This document shows, piece after piece, positions 1 through 7,427 of a stretch of 64,000 bases of DNA; positions within the stretch are counted from its first letter, which is position 1; each line of letters starts with the position of its first letter. This DNA is from Microbulbifer sp. TB1203. Lineage in GTDB: Bacteria > Pseudomonadota > Gammaproteobacteria > Pseudomonadales > Cellvibrionaceae. The DNA lies in contig NZ_CP116899.1 in the NCBI RefSeq assembly GCF_030997045.1, positions 5,108,001 through 5,172,000 of the forward strand, in the 5' to 3' direction. Below the pieces are notes generated by a model. The model did no database searches. It saw nothing but the letters and a program-made list of their open reading frames with translations, and was not told the DNA's origin. Both the position numbers and the translations under genes were made by a program.

Positions 1-431
1 TTGCGTTCGTCCAGTTGCTGGCGGGTGCGCTCCAGGGACTGGCGCAATTGCTGGTAGCTGCGGAACTGGGCCATGGCGATCTCGATCGCCGGCGCCACCC
101 GTTCTGCGCTGATGCCCTCGGCCATATAGGCGCTCACGCCGGCCTCCACCGCGCGGGCGATAAAGCCCGCGTCGCCGCGGGGGGAGAACATGGCTACCGG
201 GGTGGGATTCTGGCGGTTGATGATCGCCAGGCTTTCGAGGATGTCGCGGTCCGGGGACTCGATATCGATCAGCACGATATCCGGCCGGTGCCTCTCCACA
301 TGGAGGAGTAGCCCCTCGGCGCTATTGAGCTGGGCCAGCAGTCGATAGCCGGCCGAGCGCAACTGGGCACAGACCATTTCCGCCCGTTCGGGGTGGTCGT
401 CGACCAGCATTATGCCGAGAGATTTATTCAT
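1..431 (-). CDS. nasT: NasT-like ANTAR response regulator, 3' end cut by window edge
   Basis: The reverse strand from 431 downwards encodes a protein beginning MNKSLGIMLVDDHPERAEMV and running off the window, about 143 residues visible. The N-terminal receiver-like domain has the LVDD acidic pocket, a phospho-acceptor-region IVLIDIESPDRD segment, and the SPRGD and EAGVSAYMAEGI segments that match NasT of nitrate assimilation. The visible part ends in the helix leading into the expected ANTAR RNA-binding domain, which is outside the window. NasT-type proteins are transcription antiterminators that bind leader RNA of nitrate and nitrite assimilation operons, usually held by the sensor NasS. It is divergent from the molybdenum cofactor genes, which fits because nitrate reductase needs that cofactor. 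The name rests on motif memory. Another ANTAR regulator (AmiR class) is possible. Confidence 0.75.
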   Translation of the reverse strand, partial: MNKSLGIMLVDDHPERAEMVCAQLRSAGYRLLAQLNSAEGLLLHVERHRPDIVLIDIESPDRDILESLAIINRQNPTPVAMFSPRGDAGFIARAVEAGVSAYMAEGISAERVAPAIEIAMAQFRSYQQLRQSLERTRQQLDER

Positions 432-958
432 CGCTATTCAGTGTCTTATTGTCAGTGACCGGTCGCTGCAGTCCGGTGCCAGCAGTTCGGAGTCAATAAC
501 CCGGTGACACCGAATGCCGCCGGGCTTTCTCTTGCCGCTGGGGAAAAGCAATCAAAAGCTGTGCCAAATGCAATTTCCAGGTAAACCGCCGGTGGCGGGC
601 TGTGCTACCTTTAGCGGGATCTGTGGCTTTTGCACATTCGTAGTGCAGGAGGCAATGTGGCGGCCAGTTTTTGGTGCACCCTGGATGCCCCTGCCTTGTT
701 TTGGGCCTTGTGAGGGTGCGGGAACCGGTGGCATGATGATTGCGTTGAATTTTGATGTAGATTTTGAACCCGAACTTGAGCGTTCTCCCGGAGGCTGCCA
801 GCTCAGGACATCCAAACCGATAGAAACAAACATCCACAAACACCGAGCCCTCAAACCTAAGTTCTCCGAATAGGGTTTGTTGGCCGTGAACCGGTCTGCC
901 CGGTTCACCAGGGTCGGCGGAGAAATCCGTCGGCCTCCCGAACTTGGAAAGGCGTTTG
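432..958. other. Intergenic region between nasT and moaA
   Basis: No convincing gene is visible in these 527 bases. Short open frames occur on both strands but lack a ribosome binding site and family resemblance. The region must hold the divergent promoters. The last 75 bases before moaA contain two strong adjacent hairpins, listed separately. Confidence 0.6.
886..934 (+). promoter_or_regulatory. Structured moaA leader, candidate Moco-type riboswitch or attenuator
   Basis: Two perfect or near-perfect hairpins lie side by side just upstream of moaA. The first pairs GTGAACCGG (886-894) with CCGGTTCAC (900-908) around a 5-base loop. The second pairs 913-921 with 926-934 around a GAAA tetraloop, with two G-T pairs. 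No T-run follows, so they are not a simple terminator. Molybdenum cofactor riboswitches are known upstream of moaA in gammaproteobacteria and contain GNRA loops, so this is a reasonable candidate, but I could not match the full consensus by eye. Confidence 0.4.
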
Positions 959-1927
959 ATGCTAGAAGACAATCTCGGGCGCAGGTTCTATTACCTGCGC
1001 CTGTCCGTGACCGATGTGTGCAACTTCCGCTGCAACTACTGCCTGCCGGAAGGCTACACCGCGGCGGACGACAGCCCTCACCTCACCGCCGCCGAAACGG
1101 CGACGGTGATCCGCGCCTTTGCCAGCCTGGGCACGCAGAAAGTGCGCCTGACCGGCGGAGAGCCCTCCCTGCGCGCCGACCTCCCGGAAATCATTGCCGC
1201 TGCCAAAGGCACCGCCGGCATCCGCCGTGTGGCGGTGACCAGCAACGGCTATAAGCTGCCCAGGGTGATCGATGGCTGGCGGCGGGCGGGTCTGGATCAG
1301 CTCAATATCAGCATCGACAGCCTGCAGCCGGACGAATTCGCGCGGATTACCGGCCACGACTGCCTCCCGAAGGTGCTCGAAGGAATCGACCGCGCCCTCG
1401 AACTGGGCGTGACCACCAAGGTCAACGCGGTGCTGCTCTGCGACGGTGCGGGGCGGCGCCTGCGGGACTTCCTGCGCTGGCTCCGGGACACACCGGTCAC
1501 TCTCCGCTTTATCGAACTGATGCGCACCGGGGACAACCGGGAATTCTTTGCCAGCAACCACCTGCGCGGCGAGACCATCGAAGGGCAACTGGTGCGCGAC
1601 GGCTGGCAACTGCTGCCCCGCGAGCGCGACGCCGGCCCGGCGCGGGAATACAGCCACCCCGACTACCGCGGACGCATCGGCCTGATTACCCCCTACAGCG
1701 AGGATTTCTGCAGCAGCTGCAACCGCCTGCGGATTTCCGCCCAGGGCCGCCTGCACCTGTGCCTGTTTGCGGAACAGGGCATGGACCTGCTCGAGGAGAT
1801 CCGCCGCGGCGATACCGAGGTGCTCGCGGAGAGAATTCGCGCGCTGGTGACACAAAAGGCACCCAGTCACTATCTGCAGCAGGAGCGGGTGGGAGCCACG
1901 CGCAACCTGGCGATGCTCGGTGGTTAG
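959..1927 (+). CDS. moaA: GTP 3',8-cyclase MoaA
   Basis: This radical-SAM enzyme performs the first step of molybdenum cofactor synthesis, turning GTP into 3',8-cyclo-GTP for MoaC to rearrange. The protein is 322 residues, normal for the family. The N-terminal radical-SAM motif CNFRCNYC supplies Cys21, Cys25 and Cys28. The C-terminal cluster that binds GTP has Cys251, Cys254 and Cys268 (FCSSCNRLR, then LHLCLF). The conserved C-terminal Gly-Gly is present. I chose the ATG at 959 because GGAAAG lies 8 bases upstream; an in-frame TTG at 944 would add five residues. It is the first gene of a same-strand molybdenum block, and mobA follows after 4 bases. Confidence 0.96.
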   Translation: MLEDNLGRRFYYLRLSVTDVCNFRCNYCLPEGYTAADDSPHLTAAETATVIRAFASLGTQKVRLTGGEPSLRADLPEIIAAAKGTAGIRRVAVTSNGYKLPRVIDGWRRAGLDQLNISIDSLQPDEFARITGHDCLPKVLEGIDRALELGVTTKVNAVLLCDGAGRRLRDFLRWLRDTPVTLRFIELMRTGDNREFFASNHLRGETIEGQLVRDGWQLLPRERDAGPAREYSHPDYRGRIGLITPYSEDFCSSCNRLRISAQGRLHLCLFAEQGMDLLEEIRRGDTEVLAERIRALVTQKAPSHYLQQERVGATRNLAMLGG

Positions 1928-1931
1928 CGGG

Positions 1932-2516
1932 ATGAAAGTCTGCCCCGTGGTGCTCGCCGGCGGCCAGTCCCGCCGAATGGGACGGGACAAGGCGCTGCTG
2001 CAATTGCCCGGCGGGCAGACCCTGTTGCAGCGGGCGCAGTCGCTGCTGAGCAACCTACGGGCCCGAAACGTGGAGTTCCTGCCACCGCTGGTCAGCGGAA
2101 ATCGTTCCGGCGGCATTGCCGATAGCACCGTTGCCCGCGGTCCCTTGGGCGGCCTTCATTCCGTGGCCGAACACCTCCGCCGGGAACAAATAGCCTGCGA
2201 TGCGCTGCTGGCCATTCCGGTGGATATGCCGCTGCTGGGGGCCGAGCAGTTGGAACAACTTTGCGCCGAAGGGGTTGGAAGCGGAGAGAGAGCACTCTGT
2301 TTTGGCCGCTGTTATCTGCCGCTTTGGCTGCGCCTGGATGAATCCGGCCGCGATTACCTTCAAGGGGCCATAACGCCGGGAAATGAGGCCTCGATAAAGG
2401 CGCTGATCAGGGAATCGGGAGGGCGGCAGCTGGAAATGCCGCCGGGTAACTGGCACCTGAATGTAAATCGCCCGCAGGAGTTTGCAGAAATCTGCGGAGC
2501 GGAGAGGCTTTTGTAA
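1932..2516 (+). CDS. mobA: Molybdenum cofactor guanylyltransferase MobA
   Basis: MobA attaches GMP from GTP to molybdopterin to make the bis-MGD form used by DMSO reductase-family enzymes such as nitrate reductase. The 194-residue product opens with the nucleotide-binding signature VVLAGGQSRRMGRDKALL. It also has the GPLGGLHS loop and the IPVDMPLL metal-binding segment typical of this nucleotidyltransferase fold. The ATG at 1932 lies 4 bases after moaA stops; a GTG at 1920 would overlap moaA by 8 bases and adds only four residues. Translational coupling with moaA is likely. About 250 bases of repeat-containing DNA separate it from moaB. Confidence 0.95.
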   Translation: MKVCPVVLAGGQSRRMGRDKALLQLPGGQTLLQRAQSLLSNLRARNVEFLPPLVSGNRSGGIADSTVARGPLGGLHSVAEHLRREQIACDALLAIPVDMPLLGAEQLEQLCAEGVGSGERALCFGRCYLPLWLRLDESGRDYLQGAITPGNEASIKALIRESGGRQLEMPPGNWHLNVNRPQEFAEICGAERLL

Positions 2517-2521
2517 CTTTG

Positions 2522-2560
2522 CAGGATGGGCAAAGCTCGCGTAGCGGGCGTGCCCATCAA
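2522..2560. repeat. REPIN-type palindrome, GGATGGGCAAAGC family
   Basis: GGATGGGCAAAGCTCGC pairs with a shifted GCGGGCGTGCCCATC arm to form an imperfect hairpin. The same arms recur near 26962, 43837, 49073, 49171, 49751 and 49796, clustering around the REP-associated transposase at 49203-49727. Confidence 0.75.
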
Positions 2561-2600
2561 ATACTGGTATTTACTACAACGGTTATTTGTAACTGCTCAT

Positions 2601-2693
2601 CCCTGTAGGAGCGGCGGGGCGGCCATCCGACATGCCCGCGAACAGAGCCCGATCGCGGGCATGTCGGATGGCCGCCCCGCCGCTCCTACAGGG
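2601..2693. repeat. Long REP palindrome, TGTAGGAGCGG family
   Basis: A 93-bp near-perfect inverted repeat runs from CCCTGTAGGAGCGGCGG to its complement ending CTCCTACAGGG, with CATGCCCGCGA arms around a short loop. It can form a very stable hairpin between mobA and moaB. Relatives lie at 12487, 18254, 22813, 26016, 58706 and 60224. The flanks at 2589-2600 and 2694-2733 recur at 63734-63803. Confidence 0.85.
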
Positions 2694-2767
2694 TGGTTCG
2701 CTTAAGCCAGTGCACATTCCCTATGAATGAGTAGCTACGGTTATTTTTGAAAATTGAGAGAATTTCA

Positions 2768-3286
2768 ATGCAGCAGACAGAAAAAGGCACAGCGCTAACC
2801 ATCGCCGTACTCACGGTATCCGATACCCGCACCGAAGAGACGGACACCTCCGGTCAATACCTGGCTGAAGTTGTCGGGGCTGCGGGCCACCAGCTGTGGG
2901 AAAAGAAAATTGTTCCCGACGATATCTATCAGCTGCGCGCCCAGGTTTCCCAATGGATCGCCGAGCAGGGGGTACAAGTGATCCTGACCACTGGCGGCAC
3001 CGGCTTCAGTGGCCGCGATTCCACGCCGGAGGCGCTGGCGCCGCTGTTCGACAAACAGGTGGAGGGCTTCGGTGAACTTTTCCGGGCCATCTCCTTCGAG
3101 GAGATCGGCTCTTCCACCATCCAGTCCCGCGCCCTGGCCGGGATTGCCAACAACACCTTGATTTGTTGTATGCCCGGCTCTACCGGCGCCTGCCGCACCG
3201 CCTGGGAAAACATCCTCCGCGAACAGTTGGATTCGCGGCACCGGCCGTGCAATTTCGTCGCGCACCTGAAGGGGAGGGCACAGTAA
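2768..3286 (+). CDS. moaB: Molybdopterin adenylyltransferase-like MoaB
   Basis: A MoaB/Mog-family protein of 172 residues, the type that binds or adenylylates molybdopterin before metal insertion. The signature TVSDTRTEETDTSG is near the N-terminus, TTGGTGFSGRD forms the molybdopterin-binding loop, and MPGSTGACRTAW is the second conserved loop. The ATG at 2768 fits the family's N-terminus and follows a GAGAG; an in-frame TTG at 2747 is less likely. Its TAA shares its last A with the ATG of moaC, so the two are translationally coupled. MoaB in E. coli is dispensable, while other bacteria use it in place of MogA. No separate mogA is visible here. Confidence 0.93.
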   Translation: MQQTEKGTALTIAVLTVSDTRTEETDTSGQYLAEVVGAAGHQLWEKKIVPDDIYQLRAQVSQWIAEQGVQVILTTGGTGFSGRDSTPEALAPLFDKQVEGFGELFRAISFEEIGSSTIQSRALAGIANNTLICCMPGSTGACRTAWENILREQLDSRHRPCNFVAHLKGRAQ

Positions 3287-3783
3287 TGAGTCTGACGCAC
3301 CTCAACCGGCGCGGCGAGGCCAGTATGGTGGATGTCACCGACAAGTCGGTGACCGAGCGCAGTGCGCGCGCCGAATCCTGCGTGCAGATGAGTGCGGATG
3401 CCTTTGAACAAATGCTCGCGGGACAGAATAAAAAGGGCGACGTGCTGGCCACCGCGCGGATAGCCGGCATCCAGGCGGCGAAGAAAACTGCCGACCTGAT
3501 CCCCCTCTGCCATCCACTGGCGCTCACCAAGGTGCAGTTGGATTTTGTTTTGGAGCGCGAGACCCTCAGCGTCAGAATTCTCAGTTTCTGCCGCCTGGCC
3601 GGGCGCACCGGAGTGGAAATGGAAGCGCTGACGGCGGCTTCGGTGGCGGCCTTGACTATCTATGATATGTGCAAGGCGGTGGACCCGGCCATGGTGATCG
3701 GCCCCACTCGCCTGTTGGAAAAAAGCGGCGGCAAGCTGGGTCACTGGCGACGGGCGCCGGACCTGGAGGAGGAGTACTGGTGA
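3286..3783 (+). CDS. moaC: Cyclic pyranopterin monophosphate synthase MoaC
   Basis: MoaC converts 3',8-cyclo-GTP made by MoaA into cyclic pyranopterin monophosphate. The 165-residue protein carries the characteristic blocks MVDVTDKSVT, KGDVLATARIAGIQAAKKT, LIPLCHPLALTKV and GVEMEALTAASVAALTIYDMCKA. The ATG overlaps the moaB stop by one base, and a GGGGAGGG ribosome binding site is inside the end of moaB. The stop overlaps the GTG start of moaD by three bases. It is complete and normal in length. Confidence 0.97.
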   Translation: MSLTHLNRRGEASMVDVTDKSVTERSARAESCVQMSADAFEQMLAGQNKKGDVLATARIAGIQAAKKTADLIPLCHPLALTKVQLDFVLERETLSVRILSFCRLAGRTGVEMEALTAASVAALTIYDMCKAVDPAMVIGPTRLLEKSGGKLGHWRRAPDLEEEYW

Positions 3784-4028
3784 TCAGGGTCTTGTTTTTC
3801 GCCGGGCTGCGGGAAAAGCTCGATTGCGCCGCACTGGAAGTGGACAGCGGGGGCCTCGAGACCTTGGCGGATCTGCGCGAGAAATTGAGCGAGCGCGGCG
3901 ATCCATGGCGGCGGGCGCTGATGGACGCCAGCCTGCAGATGGCGCTCAACCAGCATCTCGCTACGGCGGCCAGCCCGGTGGCGGCCGGCGACGAAGTGGC
4001 TTTCTTTCCGCCAGTCACCGGGGGCTGA
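3780..4028 (+). CDS. moaD: Molybdopterin synthase sulfur-carrier subunit MoaD
   Basis: A ubiquitin-like 82-residue sulfur carrier. It starts IRVLFFAGLREKL and ends in PPVTGG, the Gly-Gly tail that is adenylated and thiocarboxylated before giving sulfur to cyclic pyranopterin monophosphate in the MoaD-MoaE complex. The start is a GTG overlapping the moaC stop as GTGA, with GGAGGAG 9 bases or so upstream. This start gives the length and N-terminal strand expected for MoaD. moaE begins 3 bases after it. Confidence 0.95.
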   Translation: MIRVLFFAGLREKLDCAALEVDSGGLETLADLREKLSERGDPWRRALMDASLQMALNQHLATAASPVAAGDEVAFFPPVTGG

Positions 4029-4031
4029 AAA

Positions 4032-4484
4032 ATGGCTGTCTCGGTAGCGGTGCAGCTGGAGGCTTTCGATGTGGGCGCGGAGTATGCGCAGTTGCGCGCG
4101 GAGAATACCCGCGACGGCGCCGCGGCGATGTTTGTGGGATCGGTGCGCGATTTTAACCTGGGCACCGGCGTCAACCGGCTGGAGCTGGAACACTACCCTG
4201 GTATGACCGAACGGGTGCTCGGGGATATCGCCGAACAGGCGTGTCGGCGCTGGCAGCTCGGCCGGGTGCGCATCGTGCACCGGATCGGCCCCTTGGACCC
4301 CGGCGAGGATATCGTCTTTGTGGGGGCCACCGCGGAACACCGCCAGGCGGCACTGGATGCCTGTGCCTTTATCATGGACTGGCTGAAGAGCCGCGCCCCT
4401 TTCTGGAAAAAAGAGAGAGGTCCGGGCGGCGAACGCTGGGTGGAGGCGCGGGAGAGCGACCGGGAGGCGCTGGAGAAGTGGTAA
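4032..4484 (+). CDS. moaE: Molybdopterin synthase catalytic subunit MoaE
   Basis: The 150-residue large subunit of molybdopterin synthase transfers sulfur from MoaD to form the dithiolene of molybdopterin. Visible family blocks are GAAAMFVGSVRDFN, LELEHYPGMTE, VRIVHRIGPLDPGEDIV and the active-site lysine region RAPFWKKE near residue 125. It starts with ATG 3 bases after moaD and its last seven bases overlap the start of modA, linking cofactor synthesis to molybdate uptake in one transcript. Confidence 0.97.
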   Translation: MAVSVAVQLEAFDVGAEYAQLRAENTRDGAAAMFVGSVRDFNLGTGVNRLELEHYPGMTERVLGDIAEQACRRWQLGRVRIVHRIGPLDPGEDIVFVGATAEHRQAALDACAFIMDWLKSRAPFWKKERGPGGERWVEARESDREALEKW

Positions 4485-5320
4485 AAAACCTGTTCCTCGG
4501 AATTTTTTGCTGCCTGTTTCTGCTGTCCTGCAGCGAGCCGCCGCAACCGAAATTGCGTATCGCCACCGCCTCCAATTTCCGCCCGGCACTGGAAGTCCTG
4601 CGCGCGGATTTCGAGAAGAGCTGTCACTGCCGGCTGGAGATCGCCAGCGGCGCCACCGGCATGCTGTACAGCCAGATCCGTGAGGGCGCCCCCTACGATA
4701 TTTTTCTCGCCGCCGACAGCGAGCGGCCGCGCCTGCTGCAGCGCGACGGCCTGATAGCCCCGGGCAGCTACCGCACCTATGCTCGGGGCCGACTGGCGCT
4801 GTGGATCGAGCGCAGCCTGCTGCGCACCGAGAGCGGGGCGGATCTCCCGGGGTTCGTGCCCGCGGCGCAGATTGCGCCGCCCCATTTGGCCCTGCTGCTG
4901 GAAAACTGGCGAAGCAAAATAGTGATTGCCGATCCCCAACTGGCCCCCTACGGAGATGCCGCCGTGCGGCTGCTGCGCCGGCTGAAGCTGTGGCGCCACC
5001 TGCGCGGACAGATGGTTTACGCCGCCAATGTGGGGCACGCGCAAATAATCCTGCGGGAGGGGCACGCGCAACTGGGGCTGATTCCGATGAGCCTGGCGCT
5101 GGCCTCCGGCAAGGGGGGCGACTATATGGCAATTCCGGAGGATCTCTACCCGCCCCTGGAACAGCGGATGGTGATATTGAAAAGCAGCCGTAGCGAAGCG
5201 CTGGCACAGCAATTCGCCGACTACTTGCTGGCCCCGAAAACCCAGCAGCGCCTGGGGGAACTGGGTTATTTTTCGGCGGCCAGTGCCCCGGTGGCCAGCA
5301 CCCCGGCGGCTGGAACATGA
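4478..5320 (+). CDS. modA: Molybdate-binding protein ModA, lipoprotein form
   Basis: Substrate-binding component of the molybdate ABC transporter. The 280-residue protein has a type 2 periplasmic binding fold: LRIATASNFRPALEVL near the start, then SGATGMLYSQIREGAPYDIFLAADSERP, the oxyanion-binding region. The N-terminus MVKNLFLGIFCCLFLLSC ends in an LLSC lipobox, so it should be lipid-anchored rather than a soluble periplasmic protein as in E. coli. The GTG at 4478 overlaps moaE by seven bases and is the only start giving a clean signal sequence. The stop overlaps modB as ATGA. Tungstate or a related oxyanion is an alternative ligand, but the moa and mod context favours molybdate. Confidence 0.92.
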   Translation: MVKNLFLGIFCCLFLLSCSEPPQPKLRIATASNFRPALEVLRADFEKSCHCRLEIASGATGMLYSQIREGAPYDIFLAADSERPRLLQRDGLIAPGSYRTYARGRLALWIERSLLRTESGADLPGFVPAAQIAPPHLALLLENWRSKIVIADPQLAPYGDAAVRLLRRLKLWRHLRGQMVYAANVGHAQIILREGHAQLGLIPMSLALASGKGGDYMAIPEDLYPPLEQRMVILKSSRSEALAQQFADYLLAPKTQQRLGELGYFSAASAPVASTPAAGT

Positions 5321-6051
5321 ATCTGAATCTCTCCGCAACAGACTGGCAGGCGCTTCTGCTGACCCTCAAGCTGGCGGGGATGACCACTCTGTTGCTGGCA
5401 CTGCTGGGTATTCCTCTCTCCTGGTGGCTGGCCAACCGTCGCGGACGGCTGCGCCCGCTGCTGGAAGTGGTGCTTTCACTGCCCCTGGTGTTGCCGCCGA
5501 CGGTGCTGGGCTTTTACCTGCTGTTGCTGCTGTCCCCCAACCAGCCGCTGGGCGCGCTCTGGCAACAGCTGTTTAATCGGCCGCTGGTGTTTTCCTTCCC
5601 AGGTCTGGTGGCGGCCTCCATGCTCTACTCGCTGCCGTTTATGGTGCAACCGCTGCTGGCCGCCTTCGACCAGCGCGCGCTGCCCCTGGCCCAGGCGGCC
5701 GCGGGGCTCGGCATGCCGCCCCTGGCGCGCCTGCGCTCTGTGGTACTGCCGGCTTGCCGCTCGGCACTGGTGGTAGCTCTGTCCATGACCTTTGCCCACA
5801 CCCTGGGGGAGTTCGGCGTGGTACTGATGATCGGCGGCGCGATTCCCGGAGAGACCCAGGTAGTCTCCGTAGCGCTTTACCAACATGTAGAGAATCTCGA
5901 TTACGGCGGCGCCCACCGCCTGGCACTGGTGCTGTTGCTGCTCTCCGTTCTGCTGTTATTGCTGGGCCGTTACTGGGGTGGGCGCCTCTCCGGTGTGCTG
6001 CTCCCCAGCCGGAAATCGCCTGTGGAAAGCGCGCTGGAGGCGAGGCCGTGA
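5317..6051 (+). CDS. modB: Molybdate ABC transporter permease ModB
   Basis: A 244-residue inner-membrane permease with about five or six membrane segments, starting with a hydrophobic helix at residues 10-32. The cytoplasmic coupling loop has the ABC permease EAA-type motif AAAGLGMPPLARLRSVVLP, followed by FAHTLGEFGVVLMIGGAIPGET, a strong ModB signature. The ATG overlaps the modA stop (ATGA), and the stop overlaps the modC GTG (GTGA), so the three transporter genes are translationally coupled. Confidence 0.96.
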   Translation: MNLNLSATDWQALLLTLKLAGMTTLLLALLGIPLSWWLANRRGRLRPLLEVVLSLPLVLPPTVLGFYLLLLLSPNQPLGALWQQLFNRPLVFSFPGLVAASMLYSLPFMVQPLLAAFDQRALPLAQAAAGLGMPPLARLRSVVLPACRSALVVALSMTFAHTLGEFGVVLMIGGAIPGETQVVSVALYQHVENLDYGGAHRLALVLLLLSVLLLLLGRYWGGRLSGVLLPSRKSPVESALEARP

Positions 6052-7163
6052 CTACGTTATTGAGCGAGGTTGCGATAAAAGCCGCACTGGCGGAGGGCAC
6101 CGAAGGTCTGGTTGTCGAGGGCCTGTGTACCCGGGTCCACACAGCACCTGCCGATTTGCAATTGCCGGTGTCCGGGGTGGTTGGGGTTTGCGGTCCCTCC
6201 GGTGCGGGCAAGAGCGCGCTGCTCTCGGCGCTGGCGGGGCTGATGCCGGCCCGGGGCTCTGTCTGCTGGTGCGGTCAACGTTGGCAGGGCCGGCGTTTCT
6301 CCCTGCCGCTACACCGGAGACCCCTGTCCCTGGGTTTTCAGGAGGCGCGGCTGTTCGCCAATCTTACGGTCGCCCAGAACCTGCAGTTGGCAGAGCGCTA
6401 CTGCCGACGCCCGTTGCGGGAGCCGGAGCGGGAGGCGCTGCTGGACGCTCTGGCCCTGAAGCCGCTGCTGTCGCGCCCGGTGGAGCAGCTGTCCGGGGGG
6501 GAGGCACAGCGGGTGGCGCTGTTGCGCCAGTTGCTGAACAACGCTCCAGTGCAATTTTTTGACGAACCGTTATCCGCGGTGGATATGCCATTGCGTATTC
6601 AGCGTATCGTCCCCGCTCTGAAAAAGTTCTGGCGTGACAATCCGGCGCTGGTTTTATGGGTAAGTCACGATGCTGATGAGTTGCAACTGCTTGCGGAGCG
6701 CTTTGTGCACGTGACTGAAGGGAGAGTGACCGTTGCAGAAAAACCACCGGCGTCTCTCCACAGCGAAAATCCCCTTTCGGCTGCCCGTAGCCATTTGATG
6801 TTGCGGGTGCGTGAATTCCTGCCGGAGCATCAGCTGCTGGTTCTCGACCTGGAGGGCCAAGTTCTCTACGCCGATCGTGCCCACGGGCGCTACCGCGCCG
6901 GGGAGACTGTGCGTGCGATGCTTTCCGCAGCGGATATCAGTCTCTCCGTCGGCCGGCCCTCACCGAGCAGCCTGCTCAACTGCCTGCCGGTAACCCTGGT
7001 GGACAGCGGCCCCCTGTACGACGGCCGCGTGCGTCTGCACCTGGACTGTGGCGGCCGGAAACTGTGGGCGGAGATCTCCAAATACTCCTACAAAAAGTTA
7101 CAGTTGAAACCTGGGCAATCACTTTTTGCACAGTTCAAGGCGGGGAGTTTGCAGGGGCTGTAG
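6048..7163 (+). CDS. modC: Molybdate ABC transporter ATPase ModC
   Basis: The 371-residue ATPase that powers molybdate import through ModB. It has a Walker A GPSGAGKS (residues 49-56), the ABC signature LSGGEAQR (148-155), a Walker B VQFFDEP just after, and the H-loop VSHD. The C-terminal third contains a Mop/TOBE-type molybdate-sensing domain (LMLRVREFLPEHQ to SYKKLQLKPGQSLFAQFK). The GTG start at 6048 overlaps the modB stop. An unusual feature is the weakly conserved stretch before Walker A, with about 45 residues instead of about 30. It is the last gene of the molybdenum block. Confidence 0.95.
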   Translation: MTTLLSEVAIKAALAEGTEGLVVEGLCTRVHTAPADLQLPVSGVVGVCGPSGAGKSALLSALAGLMPARGSVCWCGQRWQGRRFSLPLHRRPLSLGFQEARLFANLTVAQNLQLAERYCRRPLREPEREALLDALALKPLLSRPVEQLSGGEAQRVALLRQLLNNAPVQFFDEPLSAVDMPLRIQRIVPALKKFWRDNPALVLWVSHDADELQLLAERFVHVTEGRVTVAEKPPASLHSENPLSAARSHLMLRVREFLPEHQLLVLDLEGQVLYADRAHGRYRAGETVRAMLSAADISLSVGRPSPSSLLNCLPVTLVDSGPLYDGRVRLHLDCGGRKLWAEISKYSYKKLQLKPGQSLFAQFKAGSLQGL

Positions 7164-7427
7164 AGGACGATGGTGTGTGGCGGCGGCCCCCGACAGCATA
7201 TTGTTGTTCTTTGGGCACCGATCGCGATGCGAAGGCCTCAGATCCCACAGCTTGTACTACATGTTATAAGTCCTACCAATTGCCGTTATTAATGAATTTG
7301 CTTTTCATCTTCTTCGAGGGCGTTTACACTCTCGCCAATCTGGTCTGACCAATTATTTTTTGAAGTAGTAATAACAGGGATTAGTTTAATTTGTAACTAA
7401 ATGACAGTTATTGGAGGGAGCACAGCG

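Noticed and set aside
493..972. Coding sequences on either strand between nasT and moaA
   Set aside because: They overlap each other, use unlikely starts, and lack features. The hairpins near moaA fit a leader better.
7164..7427. Small gene between modC and pntA
   Set aside because: A frame from 7064 to 7348 overlaps modC and has neither a good start nor family resemblance; the region is AT-rich and probably just the pnt promoter region.
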